Of a DNA stretch of 64,000 nt, positions 10,497 through 20,878 are shown in pieces. Each line of letters opens with the position of its first letter. Positions within the stretch are counted from its first letter, which is position 1. The translations under genes were made by a program, and so were the position numbers. The notes beneath the pieces are model-generated. The model saw only the letters and a list, made by a program, of their open reading frames with translations, was not told the origin of the DNA and made no database searches. The stretch comes from Rhipidocladum racemiflorum (Eukaryota > Streptophyta > Magnoliopsida > Poales > Poaceae). The DNA lies in the NCBI GenBank assembly GCA_036346355.1, contig JAYEVF010000026.1, positions 1,736,001 through 1,800,000 of the forward strand. Direction: 5' to 3'.

Positions 10497-12638
10497 GTGT
10501 CCACAGATCCAGTCAAGATCAAGGCAGTGATGGAGTGGCCGGTGCCTCGGAATCAGAAGGAGTTAAGGGGATTTCTTGGGCTTACTGGATACTACAGGAA
10601 GTTCATCCAGAACTATGGCATCATCTGCAGACCGCTGACTGCATTGCTTAAGAAAAGTGTGCTATTTCAATGGACATCACTCACTGAAGATGCATTTCGT
10701 ACCTTGCAAAATGCCCTAGTAAAAGCTCCGGTCCTGGCTTTGCCAAACTTTGCCAAGCAGTTTGTTTTGGAGACCGATGCAAGTAATGGAGGTATTGGGG
10801 CAGTTTTAATGCAAGATGGGAATCCTATAGCATTCTTAAGTAAGTCACTTAGCCTCCGAAATCAAGCCTTATCCACATATGAGAAGGAGTGTTTGGCAAT
10901 ACTGTTGGCTGTCATTAAATGGAGGGCATATTTGCAACACCAAGAATTTATTATCCGCACTGATCAAAAAGCCCTCATCCATCTGGCCGATCAGAGATTA
11001 GCAACAACAATGCAGCACAAAGCTTTTGTTAAATTACTGGGGTTGCAGTATAAAATCCAGTACAAGAAAGGAATCAATAATGCAGCAGCCGATGCCTTAT
11101 CACGAAGGCCAAACGAAGGAGTGGTCAATGCAATTTCTGCGTGTACACCGAAGTGGCTGGAGAATTTGATTGCAGGGTATCACGATGATGAAGATACCAA
11201 GCATTTATTGGAAGAACTGTGTGTGACCGGCTCCAATGAACAAGGCTATACATTGCAACAAGGAGTGATTCTGTTCCAAGGACGCATATGGGTGGGCAAT
11301 AACACATTGGCTCAGCAGCACATATTGCAGGCATTGCACAACAGTGGAATAGGGGGACATTCTGGCATCAATGCAACATATCACAAAGTGAGAACATTAT
11401 TTGCTTGCCTGAGAATGAAAAATACAGTGGAGCAATATGTAAAGGAATGTGAAGTTTGTCAACAGGCTAAAACCGAACATGTTAAACTTCCGGGGCTGTT
11501 ACACCCATTGCTGGTTCCGAACCAAGCATGGTCAGTGATCAGCATGGACTTCATCGAGGGGTTGCCACTGTCACACAAATACACCACAATTCTAGTAATC
11601 ATTGATAAGTTCTCCAAGTATGCGCATTTCCTGCCTCTAGCTCACCCTTTCACTGCCCAACAGGTGGCTCAAGTATTCTGTGATCAGGTTTATAAACTCC
11701 ACGGTCTCCCTCAAACTATCATAACTGACAGAGACAAAGTTTTCACAAGTGCTTTTTGGCAAGAACTCTTTAAAGTATCTGACACCCAGTTGAATATGAG
11801 CTCGGCGTATCACCCACAGACCGACGGCCAAACCGAGCGACTTAATCAGTGCTTGGAGACATATTTGCGTTGTTTTGTGCACGCCTGTCCGAAAAAGTGG
11901 GCTGATTGGTTTTCTTTAGCTGAGTACTGGTATAATACAACATATCAGACAGCCATCGGCAAGACACCCTTTGAAGTACTCTATGGACATTCCCCTCGAC
12001 ACTTCGGTATTTCTGACTCAAGCACAGGTGGAGTGACGGATGTTCAGAACTGGTTGACTCAAAGGAAGTTGATGAATAAGTTACTGAAATTACATTTGGA
12101 GCGGGCCAGTCAGCGCATGAAAATCCAGGCTGACAAACATCGTTCTGACCGGGAGTTCCAAGTGGGAGACCGAGTATACCTGAAGGTACAGCCTTACATT
12201 CAGACCTCAGTGGCTTCTCGCAGCAATCAGAAGCTGTCGTTCCGATTCGACGGACCATACAAGGTGTTGGCCAGGATTGGTCGAGTCGCATACAAGTTGG
12301 ACCTTCCGGAAGGATGCAAGATTCACCTAGTGGTTCATGTCTCTCAACTCAAATCTTACATCCCTCCTTCTACTCCATGTGAGTCTGAACTGATAATCCT
12401 CACTGAAGAAACTGCCGAAGTACCGATTCCAGCATCAATTCTTCACAGGAAGTTGATTCAACAAGGAAACAGAGTGTTCCCTGTGGTGCTGGTTCAATGG
12501 TCGGGATTACCTGCTTCCTTAGCCACTTGGGAGAATGTTGAAGTGTTGCGCTCTCAATTTCCTGCGGCACCGGCTTGGGGACAAGCCGGTTTTCAAGGAG
12601 GGGGTAATGTTGCGTGTCGGATTATGACCAGGAAGTAG
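10497..12638 (+). CDS. pol: Pol C-terminal half: RNase H, integrase and chromodomain
   Basis: This open frame of 713 codons is in the same frame as the upstream protease/RT and is only its surviving tail. It begins in the RT connection region (ELRGFLGLTGYYRKFI). RNase H follows (ETDASNGGIGAVLMQ, YEKECLAIL). The integrase zinc-binding HHCC region ends CEVCQQAK. The DDE core shows SMDFIEGLP, ITDRDKVFTS and HPQTDGQTERLN. The C-terminal 60 residues resemble a chromodomain (PVVLVQWSGLPASLATWEN), which in chromoviruses steers integration to particular chromatin. The frame runs about 30 bases into the 3' LTR. The annotated start is only the first ATG after the last stop, so this is not an independent gene. 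Confidence 0.85.
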   Translation: MSTDPVKIKAVMEWPVPRNQKELRGFLGLTGYYRKFIQNYGIICRPLTALLKKSVLFQWTSLTEDAFRTLQNALVKAPVLALPNFAKQFVLETDASNGGIGAVLMQDGNPIAFLSKSLSLRNQALSTYEKECLAILLAVIKWRAYLQHQEFIIRTDQKALIHLADQRLATTMQHKAFVKLLGLQYKIQYKKGINNAAADALSRRPNEGVVNAISACTPKWLENLIAGYHDDEDTKHLLEELCVTGSNEQGYTLQQGVILFQGRIWVGNNTLAQQHILQALHNSGIGGHSGINATYHKVRTLFACLRMKNTVEQYVKECEVCQQAKTEHVKLPGLLHPLLVPNQAWSVISMDFIEGLPLSHKYTTILVIIDKFSKYAHFLPLAHPFTAQQVAQVFCDQVYKLHGLPQTIITDRDKVFTSAFWQELFKVSDTQLNMSSAYHPQTDGQTERLNQCLETYLRCFVHACPKKWADWFSLAEYWYNTTYQTAIGKTPFEVLYGHSPRHFGISDSSTGGVTDVQNWLTQRKLMNKLLKLHLERASQRMKIQADKHRSDREFQVGDRVYLKVQPYIQTSVASRSNQKLSFRFDGPYKVLARIGRVAYKLDLPEGCKIHLVVHVSQLKSYIPPSTPCESELIILTEETAEVPIPASILHRKLIQQGNRVFPVVLVQWSGLPASLATWENVEVLRSQFPAAPAWGQAGFQGGGNVACRIMTRK

Positions 12639-12918
12639 CAGAGTAGGCATCGGGTGTGTGGGGTGATGTTTACGGTGTCAAGGTGTTTAAGTTGTTTCCA
12701 AGTGTGTGTCCAGGTCTTGTTGGGAAAAGGGGCCCACTTGTAAGTAGGGCTGGTAAGGAGTATATAGAGGAGACAATCCATTCGGTTACGATTGCGGAGA
12801 ACGATGAAAAAGCAATATCCACTATCCTGACTACTCTTGCTGTCTTCTTTACCTTTCCCTTCCAACTTCTCTGTTTTCCCTTCTCCAAATCAGTATCGAG
12901 TGATCTTGGATCATAACA
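12608..12918 (+). repeat. 3' LTR of the Reina-like element
   Basis: It starts TGTTGCG after the purine tract and ends TCATAACA before the TSD AATAT. About 97% identical by eye to the 5' LTR; the differences include GAACAGG/GACCAGG, GAAGAGG/GAAAAGG and a small cluster near 12783-12797. Confidence 0.93.
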
Positions 12919-12923
12919 AATAT

Positions 12924-13162
12924 ATAGTGAGTAGGTACGGTACTTTCATGATTCACTGTATAGGGTAACGACCTGACATCTAACTCCACCATCAATCAGC
13001 GCATGCAGGGATACTTTCATTGTCGCCTTGCTCCCAAATAAAAAATGGAAGTATTATTCATAAAGGTCTTAGTTATTGAAATTTTATAAGTTGGAAGCGC
13101 TTCTATTGCATTTATAGTTTTTTCAGCCGTTTCTAAGTTCTCCTTAACTTTCCAATAGACTA
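12924..13162. other. Unassigned DNA after the Reina-like element
   Basis: Short AT-rich interval without ORF or repeat signature. 13717-13981, between the fold-back complex and the hAT-like element, is likewise featureless. Confidence 0.35.
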
Positions 13163-13713
13163 GGCTCTGTTTGGTACGGTTCTAGATTCTAGTAGAAACG
13201 GAAACGGTTCCAGATTCTTAGGCCCCGTTTGGCAACTTGGAACCGAGCTGTTTGTACTAGAATCTAGGAGAAAACCAGCCAAACGGGCTAAAACTTGAAA
13301 CGATTCTCCTCAGAACGTTTCTTCTTTTTTCACACCGTAGCTAAATCACTCTCAACCCCTTTACTACTAGTTTCTACTAGAATCTGGAACTGTACCAAAC
13401 AGTTTCTAGACAATGATTCCGATTCTACTTGAAACGTTTCTACCAAGAATCTAAAACTGTTTCTGTTTCTACTATCTGGAACCGTACCAAACGGGACCTT
13501 AGTAGAAACGTTTCAGGTAGAATCAGAATCACTTTCTGCAAACCGTTTGGTACGGTTCCAGATTCTAGTAGAAATGTGGTTGAGGGTGATTCAGCCACGG
13601 TGTGGAAAAAGAAGAAACGTTCTGAGGAGAATCGTTCCGAATTTTAGCTCATTGGCTGTGTTTCTATCAGATCCTAGTAGAAACAGCTCGGTTTCAAGTT
13701 GCCAAACGGGGCC
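13163..13713. mobile_element. Fold-back MITE complex with long inverted arms
   Basis: 13221-13713 starts GGCCCCGTTTGGCAACTTGG and ends with its near-complement. The arms match for over 200 bases each with few interruptions. The centre (about 13450-13498) ends GTACCAAACGGGACC-TTA and is itself complementary to 13163-13220, which lies outside the left end. Two interlocked inverted-repeat units therefore share sequence. The flanks are TTA and TAA, compatible with a Tourist/PIF-Harbinger-type target but not an exact duplication. It has no coding capacity. Confidence 0.7.
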
Positions 13714-13989
13714 TAATAGACATACGAGATTCCATCATGATTTCCCCCTTCCACACGTATATGCGACATACAGGTTGACGCAAACACAATAACTAATTTG
13801 TTCAGAGTGTTGGAACTAATCAAAGCTCCTCCCGCGACCTGCAGAACATGAGCACAAATTCTGGCTTTTGTTGTGATAAAAGCGGCATTAGCAAATTTAT
13901 CATTAGTTTAATTCCATCCTAAGAATATAACCATGAATCATCACTGTCATAAAAACAATGCAAAGATGCCAAAACATGATATTTGATAA

Positions 13990-14612
13990 CTGTGATGCAC
14001 GAACACGGATAAGTCGACACGACACGATACCGACATGGAATTCACCATTTTTCCAAAAATACCGGCACGGTGACACTACTATATATATTTAAATAATAAT
14101 AATACACAAGTATTAATCTCCATTTTTCTACGTGCTTACCAAAATGAAATAATGTAATGCGTAAGCTAGGAATATGCACCTCAGCCTTCGCAATTTCACT
14201 TCTAAGCTGAGCAAAAATAGGTACCATCACCTTAGGATATATCTATCAATCACCATTAGTAATTTTCAGCAGGTGCACTTTAACTATACTTGCATCTCCA
14301 TTTCACATTTCCTCTAGACGGACCACTCTTATCTAGAACATCAACATGGATCCACAGTGAAGACTTGATGTTGGTATTTTGTTCCTCTTAGGTGGCTAAG
14401 GTTACCCTTTAAGTTGCTGAGCTGGGCTGGGTTGTGTCATCATGTGTTGAATCTGTGTCGATGAAGTATCAAAACCGTGTCGAACATTAAAATTATTTAT
14501 TTTAGCTATCTAATTATCCAATACATGACCGATACGTGTCAAGTGGCGTGTCGGTATCGTATCCGTGTCGAACACCGATACGGCGTCAAACCAACGTGTC
14601 AGTGCTACAGAG
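13990..14612. mobile_element. hAT-like non-autonomous element with 8-bp TSD
   Basis: The ends are CTGTGATGCACGAACACGG and, on the opposite strand, CTCTGTAGCACTGACACG, an imperfect terminal inverted repeat. They are flanked by TTTGATAA at 13982-13989 and 14613-14620. An exact 8-bp duplication fits hAT elements. Subterminal tracts rich in CGACACG and CGTGTCG are arranged in inverted orientation. No transposase frame. Confidence 0.65.
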
Positions 14613-14620
14613 TTTGATAA

Positions 14621-15973
14621 TATCAAAGCATAAATACTCATAATCAGGTATTTAAGCATGTACATGACAATGAGAAGTAATTCAGGCACACAACCAGCAA
14701 AATTGCTCAAGTTGATTTAATAGTGTCATCACATGTCAGCTGCCTTGAAAGAAAGGCCTCCTCTCACTGGAGACAAGGTCATAGACAAATTTGTGACAAC
14801 CTTACCACAGAATTGCAATATACAATTTTCAATACTTGATGGTTACTAGAAACTAATCAATTGAGAACCTTTGACCAATATATATCTAATTGAATCAATA
14901 CTTAATAAAGCATACATAGTATATACTAGTCAACCGACAAGAACATGGAAATGAAGCTAGCCGATAGAAGCAGGAACTAACAGAAACAAGTTACAAGGTA
15001 ATCCAACAATGACAGCTAACAAATATAGTTCCTACTGACAGCTAACAGCTATTTCCAGCAATAATAACAGCTGACAAGAATGCAAAAATAGTAAGCAATT
15101 GATCCACAATATATAATAGCACTTAATTAAAGTAGACAATTCATCTAAGTATATGACAGCCGAAAATTTAATTGTTGTCACAAATTGTCTCCCTAATGCC
15201 CAATCTTCATTGAACAATACCCCTTTTGCATACAAGATCCCCAAGACTGCACATTGTCTAGCCCCTTTGTAAGCACGCAGAAATAGCAAGAAATACTTAC
15301 AATGCACAGACTGGATGTCAATGCCAATGGCTAGGCTCATCAAAGATGATGTCAGAAAACTATATTGCCGCTGTAATGCCACAAGACTCACAGCAAAAGT
15401 TTTGGAGATACAAAGCCACAGAATACCTATTGAGGCAATCCACCAGGGGTCCCGAGATACAACAGGCCGAGGGAGATTGTGCAGCCAAGCAAGCCGGACA
15501 ATTCTTGCGCTCACAATCAACTTAACCAAGTATCAGCCAACCGAATTGAGTAGGAAAATCAAGGTGACAGTCGGCTAGAAACAAGCCAACAACACTTCAA
15601 TCAAACCCTCGACAAAGCACTTGCTGAACCAATTTCTCAAATCCCTCAAGAATGCTTCTCCAAGATTGAACCCTAATCACCTCAGATTGCTCACAAAAGT
15701 GGCATCCATAAGATGATTGAGCACAGATCAAGGACAAAAACAAATCGGGAACACAGAAAAGCCAAGGATTCACCTCATAAGCACACGGATTTGAGAGGAT
15801 TAGGAATTGCAAATTGGGGAAATCAGACGTTCTTGCTCTTCTTATGTTTTTACCCCGGACTCACCGCGACCTAAATAGGAGAAGCCGAGAAGGAGTAGAC
15901 GCAACGCGCGTCGAGTATGCCGCCTCTTCGCCATCGCACCCGGGGAGGACGCCATGCGACTCGGTCGCCGCCA
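14621..15973. other. Unassigned DNA with a possible minus-strand transcript
   Basis: A minus-strand frame at 15032-15529 (165 codons) and short ones at 15597-15812 show no recognised domain. GC content rises at 15850-15975, as at a grass transcription start, so a minus-strand transcription unit starting near 15830 is conceivable. No promoter motif or convincing splice series supports it. Confidence 0.3.
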
Positions 15974-16237
15974 GCATCTCCAACCGTGTCCCTTCCTCTC
16001 TTTCTTTCCCTTCGCGAAGCGATTCCCATTCCCTTTAGAGCTCTAATGGATTCCCTTCAGCATTCCCTTCGTGAAGAGATTCACTCTCCCATTCCTTCTA
16101 GCAAGGGATTCTCTCTTCTTTCCCTATACAATTCTCTTTAAAGGAATCTGTTCGAGATGAGGGGAAATAAAGGGAATGGAAATGAGAAAAGGGAACAAGA
16201 AAGAGAATGAAATGAAGGGAATATGGTTGGAGATAGT
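15974..16237. mobile_element. Fold-back MITE-like repeat with ATCTCCAACC ends
   Basis: The left end reads ATCTCCAACCGTGTCCC and the right end reads, on the other strand, ATCTCCAACCATATTCCC. The interior is rich in TTCCCTTC on the left and GGGAAT/GAAGGG on the right, so the arms fold on each other. I could not identify a clean target duplication. Confidence 0.5.
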
Positions 16238-16733
16238 CTACTCCCCTCACGACTCGCTCCATCTGGTCACGGCACGGGAGAGGACGGGAAAGGAAAAGCG
16301 TAGCCTGCTGGGCTGTTCGGCCTCATTTACCGGGCCGGGCCGGCCCGTTGGCCCAAACCATACAACAGCTTTTACAACTCATGGATTTTATGGTCAGCAG
16401 CGATATCAAGCTGTAACTGAACAGAGATGGGCCTTTTGTGGATTTGCTACAGAGTCGGGTGCCGAAGGTTCCAATATGCATCTGTCTTCAAAAGTCAAAA
16501 CTGGTAGTGACTAGTGAGTACTTTTCCACACACGGCTGTAATGCAACTGCAAGTGTGCGTGCTGGCTGGATGGAAACTGAAACACATGTTGAATTTGAAT
16601 TTCAGCAAGGTCAGGAACAAGTGGTACACCAAAACATGGAGCAGCAGTGGGTAACTGCGATTGTCCTATGCATGATCCGGACGTCGTGTAATTGCGATTG
16701 CCCACAGGCGTATCATGAAAATCTCCAATAGAC
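16238..16733. other. Unassigned DNA
   Basis: A plus-strand frame (16176-16514) contains GCC/CGG-rich sequence at 16325-16350 and then a stretch ending GSNMHLSSKVKTGSD. No domain is recognised and no splice structure is convincing. Confidence 0.3.
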
Positions 16734-16736
16734 TTA

Positions 16737-17123
16737 GGTCCTGTTTGTTTCAGCTTTTCACCGATTTAAAAGCCAAAAAGTCTAAGCCAAAACAAACAAT
16801 TGACTTTTAAGCTAGGCTTTTAAAAAACCTAAAGCCCATGTATAACTATAAGCAAAAGCCAGGCAAGAGGTGCTTTTTTGGGCTTTTTAAAGATGAAATA
16901 ACCCTTTGCCACTAAAAGTCTCCAAAATTACCCACCTGATGCCATCATATATAAACCGAGAATCCCTTCGCCATCTCATTTAGGGTATTTTAGACTTTTC
17001 ATTAATAAGCTACACCATGCAACCCATCAATAAGTTAGGAGACCAAACATCATGTCTTGGCTTAAAAATAGATAGCTTAAAAGCTCATTAAGCCAAAAAG
17101 CCTAAGCGGAAACAAACAGGACC
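16737..17123. mobile_element. Tourist-like MITE
   Basis: The 387-bp element has terminal inverted repeats GGTCCTGTTTGTTTC and GAAACAAACAGGACC and is flanked by TTA on both sides (16734-16736, 17124-17126). TTA target choice and the TIR form are characteristic of PIF/Harbinger-derived Tourist MITEs. The subterminal regions are also inverted (AAAGCCAAAAAGTCTAAGCC against its complement). No coding capacity. Confidence 0.9.
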
Positions 17124-17126
17124 TTA

Positions 17127-18411
17127 GTACGTGAAAAAAACACAAAGTATTTATTAATAAGTCTAAGAAGACTATAGTAATACATCGAGGACAAAGCAAT
17201 TCAAGAGAAGACTGCCTTAACTAGAGCAGAATAAGAGAGAGCCATGAGTATTGATGGTCTAGAGTATTAATCCATTCCTATATTACGGAGTTTATTCTAT
17301 AGTTGATGGTCTAGAGTATTGATCCATTCCCACATATTTCACATATTATGGATCATTACTTACCATCAAAATGAGTATATGAAAACTTGTGTAGTTATAC
17401 ATACTCACATCAATTTAAATGAAAATTTAAATTCAGTTTGTTTGTCTTATTAATCATTAAAGAATACTTCATCTTATGTTGGTGTTCCTAGATTAATTAA
17501 GGATAAATAGATAGTTCTTGAGTAAGGATAAATAGATAGTTCTTGAGTATAACAAAGTATTAGTTGCATCGATGTACTCAAGACACCTTTAAATCATTCA
17601 AATTGATTTGGGTTGTGTTTAATCAATCTGGAAGCATATATTATGTGTTCATGGAGTGCAATAAATGATTGAGATAACCATATTTATTGGACTAACGGTT
17701 TTTCCTTAAGATTGTGGATATAGACTTAGTCCAACAAGGTCGAGATAAAGATTTTGGATAAGAAGTCATCATGTGTTGATGAGCTTCAAGAGAAGAATCC
17801 CAAAGTGAAGACGAGAGCTAGAAGAGAGTTCATTATGTGTTGATGAATATGAAGAGAAGATGTGTTGTGATCCCGAGAGAAAAGAAATGATTGAAGATCA
17901 TTAAAACTCTAAAGGGGACAATATGCGGTGAAGGTATAACTAGATAGGTTAAGGATGTTTTCTAGTCCTTTTGTCTAGTTTTAACGTCGTATTATTAAAA
18001 GGGTTTGAGTCTTTTCTTTAAGCTTCATCATGTGTTGATGAACTCAATTCGGTTCACTCAAGCTTAAACTCTTGATCAGTTTTGGTATGAAAAACTAATC
18101 ATTTGGTATGTATTGTAATAGGTGAAGCTTGCAAGTGTAAACACGTATTTCGCGAAATTGCTCTCACCCAGCAGCCTCCCGTCCCAGACTCCGACGCTGA
18201 ATACCTAGCTCCTCCTCACTCTCACCGTGCTTCGGCGAGATCAGAGCCCAGACATGCAGATATCATCCTCCCTCGCCACACGCCTTGAATCTCTCATCAT
18301 GGAAAAAATTGATGATTTGTTTTGAAGTTGATCGACCTTTAATGATTTACCCCGGATTTACCCCGTGATGTCTCACTGACATCAACTTTGCGGCAAATCA
18401 TCAAAACCCAT
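17127..18411. other. Unassigned AT-rich DNA with short duplications
   Basis: No gene is recognised. A 25-bp unit (AAGGATAAATAGATAGTTC core) is tandemly duplicated at 17498-17547. A block starting TTGATGGTCTAGAGTATT occurs at 17251 and 17303. A near-palindromic TCATCATGTGTTGATGA occurs around 17766 and 18024, with a variant at 17831. A more GC-rich patch at 18160-18285 has no supported frame. Confidence 0.4.
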
Positions 18412-18420
18412 CTCACCGTC

Positions 18421-18577
18421 GAGAAAATTGATAATATGCCACCGCAAAGATGAGCCCTTGCCCAAATGCCACTATGGTCATGGATCACTTTAAAATGCCA
18501 CTCGAAACGACTCCATCTCGCCCACGATGCCATTCCGGCCATTTTGCTGCAGTTATGACCATTTTACCCCCTCGGTC
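18421..18577. repeat. Left TIR of the MULE
   Basis: It is complementary to 26346-26465 followed by 28766-28803 over about 155 bases, with only a few mismatches, for example CCACGATGCCATTCC against CCACGATAACATTCC. As in other MULEs, the TIRs probably act as promoters for the two convergent genes. Confidence 0.85.
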
Positions 18578-18742
18578 GGTGCTTGAACTTGGTTGGACTC
18601 GTTGGTTGGTTCTCACCGAGTAGACCCAACCGAGGAGCTCTCCTCACTCTCCATTCTCTTCGTTCTCAGCTCTCCCTCCCCGAGACCGGCAACAGAGACA
18701 AAGATTGCGACGGCAAGCTGCACACAGGCAAACTCTAGGCGG

Positions 18743-19320
18743 ATGTCGCAGAGGAGCATGTCGGTCCATTCTGGTGTGAGGGGTGCTTCTTCGATGCTGC
18801 AATACGGCCCTAGTGGGCTGCCACTTGTGGATTGCCCTAGGTGCGGTGATCGTATTTTGGAGCTCATGTCCCGATCGAAGAACCCAAGACGGACTTTTTT
18901 CAAATGTCGGAGGAATGAGCAAGAGGTGAGTCCAATTCATGAACTTTTTGTGATTTTTGTTTGGTTTTGTAGGGTTTGTGGGATATATCAGTTTGTGGCT
19001 TAATGTGGTTGTTTTGCTGATGATAGATCCCTGGGAGGTGTTTATTTTACATGTGGCATGAGCAATATGCTGAGTTCATCGCAAACGAAGCTATCACCGA
19101 AGGCCTGAATGATCCAATCAATGAAGGGGCATGTACTGATTGCTTTGATGTGGATTATAGGATGGAGAAACGTGCTAACCATGTTGTTGATAAGAACATG
19201 TTACAATTGCTCCAGATGTGTCGTATTCTTGTTGTGAGCAATGAACTTATTGCAGCATTGGTTTTGTTGGGTGTGGTTGTGATGCTAGTTAAGTGGGTTA
19301 TGTTAGTTATGTACTTGTAG
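18743..19320 (+). CDS. GRF zinc-finger protein with C-terminal membrane segment
   Basis: Two exons (18743-18925 and 19027-19320) joined across a 101-bp GT-AG phase-0 intron give a 158-residue product. Residues about 28-75 carry a GRF-type zinc finger: CPRCGDRI, NPRRTFFKC, then after the intron GRCLFYMWHEQY, giving spaced cysteines and the characteristic F-x-W. The C-terminal 23 residues are strongly hydrophobic (ALVLLGVVVMLVKWVMLVMYL) and probably span a membrane. Similar small GRF-plus-membrane-helix proteins are common in grasses. The first ATG of the exon is used. The 3' end runs head-on into the transposase gene and overlaps its last zinc-knuckle codons on the other strand. Splicing and frame look intact, unlike the transposase. 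Function unknown. Confidence 0.65.
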
Positions 19321-20878
19321 CTTGCTTGTCTATGACCAACCTCCCCACATCTCTTACACTTCATTGGGCCTCTGATCATTGTTTATGTTTTCCATTGTTT
19401 GCCTGCTTGGCACTAGAGCTGCTGCCACCTTCAAGAAAACCTTTCATCCTAAGCTTTCTTTGCCTTCCAACTCCCCTTTTGCCCAGTGGTGCTCCTACTT
19501 CATATAATAAGTCTACCTGTGGCCATTGTGCCTTGTCAGTCATGGGTTCTATGCGGCCAGCATATGCAGCCTTAAATTTGGCAACAGTATAGTAGTCATG
19601 CACATAGTCTTCCATGTTATATACCCTATGGGTAGTGATACTTGCAAGTGCATGGTCACAAGGCTTGCCAGTATGCTGCCACTCACAGCAAGTACATTGA
19701 TGTTCATACTCTTTGACCACATGCCTCTCACCAAAACTATTGTCCCAAACCTCTGCAACTACCCTATCTGCTTTGACTACTCTTATGTGTCCCAGCCTGT
19801 ATGTTTATCATGCACATGAACCCTGTATGCCCTTGTTGCAGGGTACATTTCACTAAAAGTGTCACCATGGAATTGTTTTACAAAGTTCTGCATTAGATGC
19901 CTAAAACACTCCCTCTTCTCTGCATGAGGGAATAACTTGCTAGTAGCATTTTTTAAGCCTTTACATGCATCTGTACATGTGGCCAACAGGGGAAGTTCTC
20001 CTAATGCCTTGTCAAGCTGAGTCATCCACCAAGTCCAATTATCTTCAATTTCAGAATCAAAGAACCCAAAAGCTATAGGGTACATCCAGTTATGGCCATC
20101 CAAAGCTGTAGCAGCAGCCAATTGACCATTCCACCTTCCATTAAGGGCAGTGCTATCAATGGTAAGGTATGGTCTACACCCATTGACAAACCCCTCAATG
20201 CATGGTCTCAGTGCACAAAAAAAACTGTGGAAATACACACTTCCATCTACACATCAAGTGCCTATCTCTACAACACTTCCAGGTGACCTATTTATGACAT
20301 CTGCCTTACATCTATAAAGCAACTGAAATGATTCCTCCCAACTACCATACATTTCCCTGAGAGCTCTTTGTTGCCGCTTCCAAACAGTGTCATAAGCTAT
20401 GGATCTGTGGTATTGACCTTCTAGTTTTTTTTGCAAGTCCCGAGCACCAAGAGTAGGGTTACCTCGAAGAATAGGAACAACCATTTCGGCAACCCATGAT
20501 TGAGTTGTTGTAGTTTCGCTAACTCTGCTGCTAGAAGCGCATGTGCGTGTCCCTTTCAATACTGACACCTGCAATCAAGACACACAAGCTCATTAGATGC
20601 ATAAGCTTGAAACCACAATTTACACATTATGACATAAATAACATGTTAGCATAGAAATAATAAAAGGTTTATACCATTATCGTTTTCATATCATTTCTCC
20701 TGCGTACAACAATCCTCCAAGGACAACCTTTAGCTTTGCAGTACCCTCTGAATCTTGCCTGATCAGTTTTTTCAATTCCCAACTTAAACTCCTCATTTAC
20801 TGCAAACTGCCTAACAGCTAACCTGAACTCTTTTATGGATGGATATAGGGTCCCTAGTTCCATTTTGGGGTGGTCCTT

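Larger units (their letters stand above)
7566..12918 (+). mobile_element. Reina-like Ty3/gypsy chromovirus, both LTRs present
   Basis: The 5.35 kb element is flanked by the perfect 5-bp duplication AATAT (7561-7565 and 12919-12923). The LTRs are short, begin TGTTGCG and end TCATAACA. The primer-binding site TGGTATCAGAGC (7881-7892) matches initiator-Met tRNA, and a purine tract AAGGAGGGGG precedes the 3' LTR. Order is gag, protease, RT, RNase H, integrase, chromodomain. Small size, short LTRs, the CX2CX7HXC knuckle and the C-terminal chromodomain suggest the Reina lineage. One frameshift and three in-frame stops disable the polyprotein, yet the LTRs differ at only about a dozen positions, so the insertion is fairly recent. 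Confidence 0.93.

Noticed and set aside
19051..19320. Independent 89-codon ORF
   Set aside because: It is exon 2 of the GRF gene; the intron boundaries and phase join it to 18743-18925.
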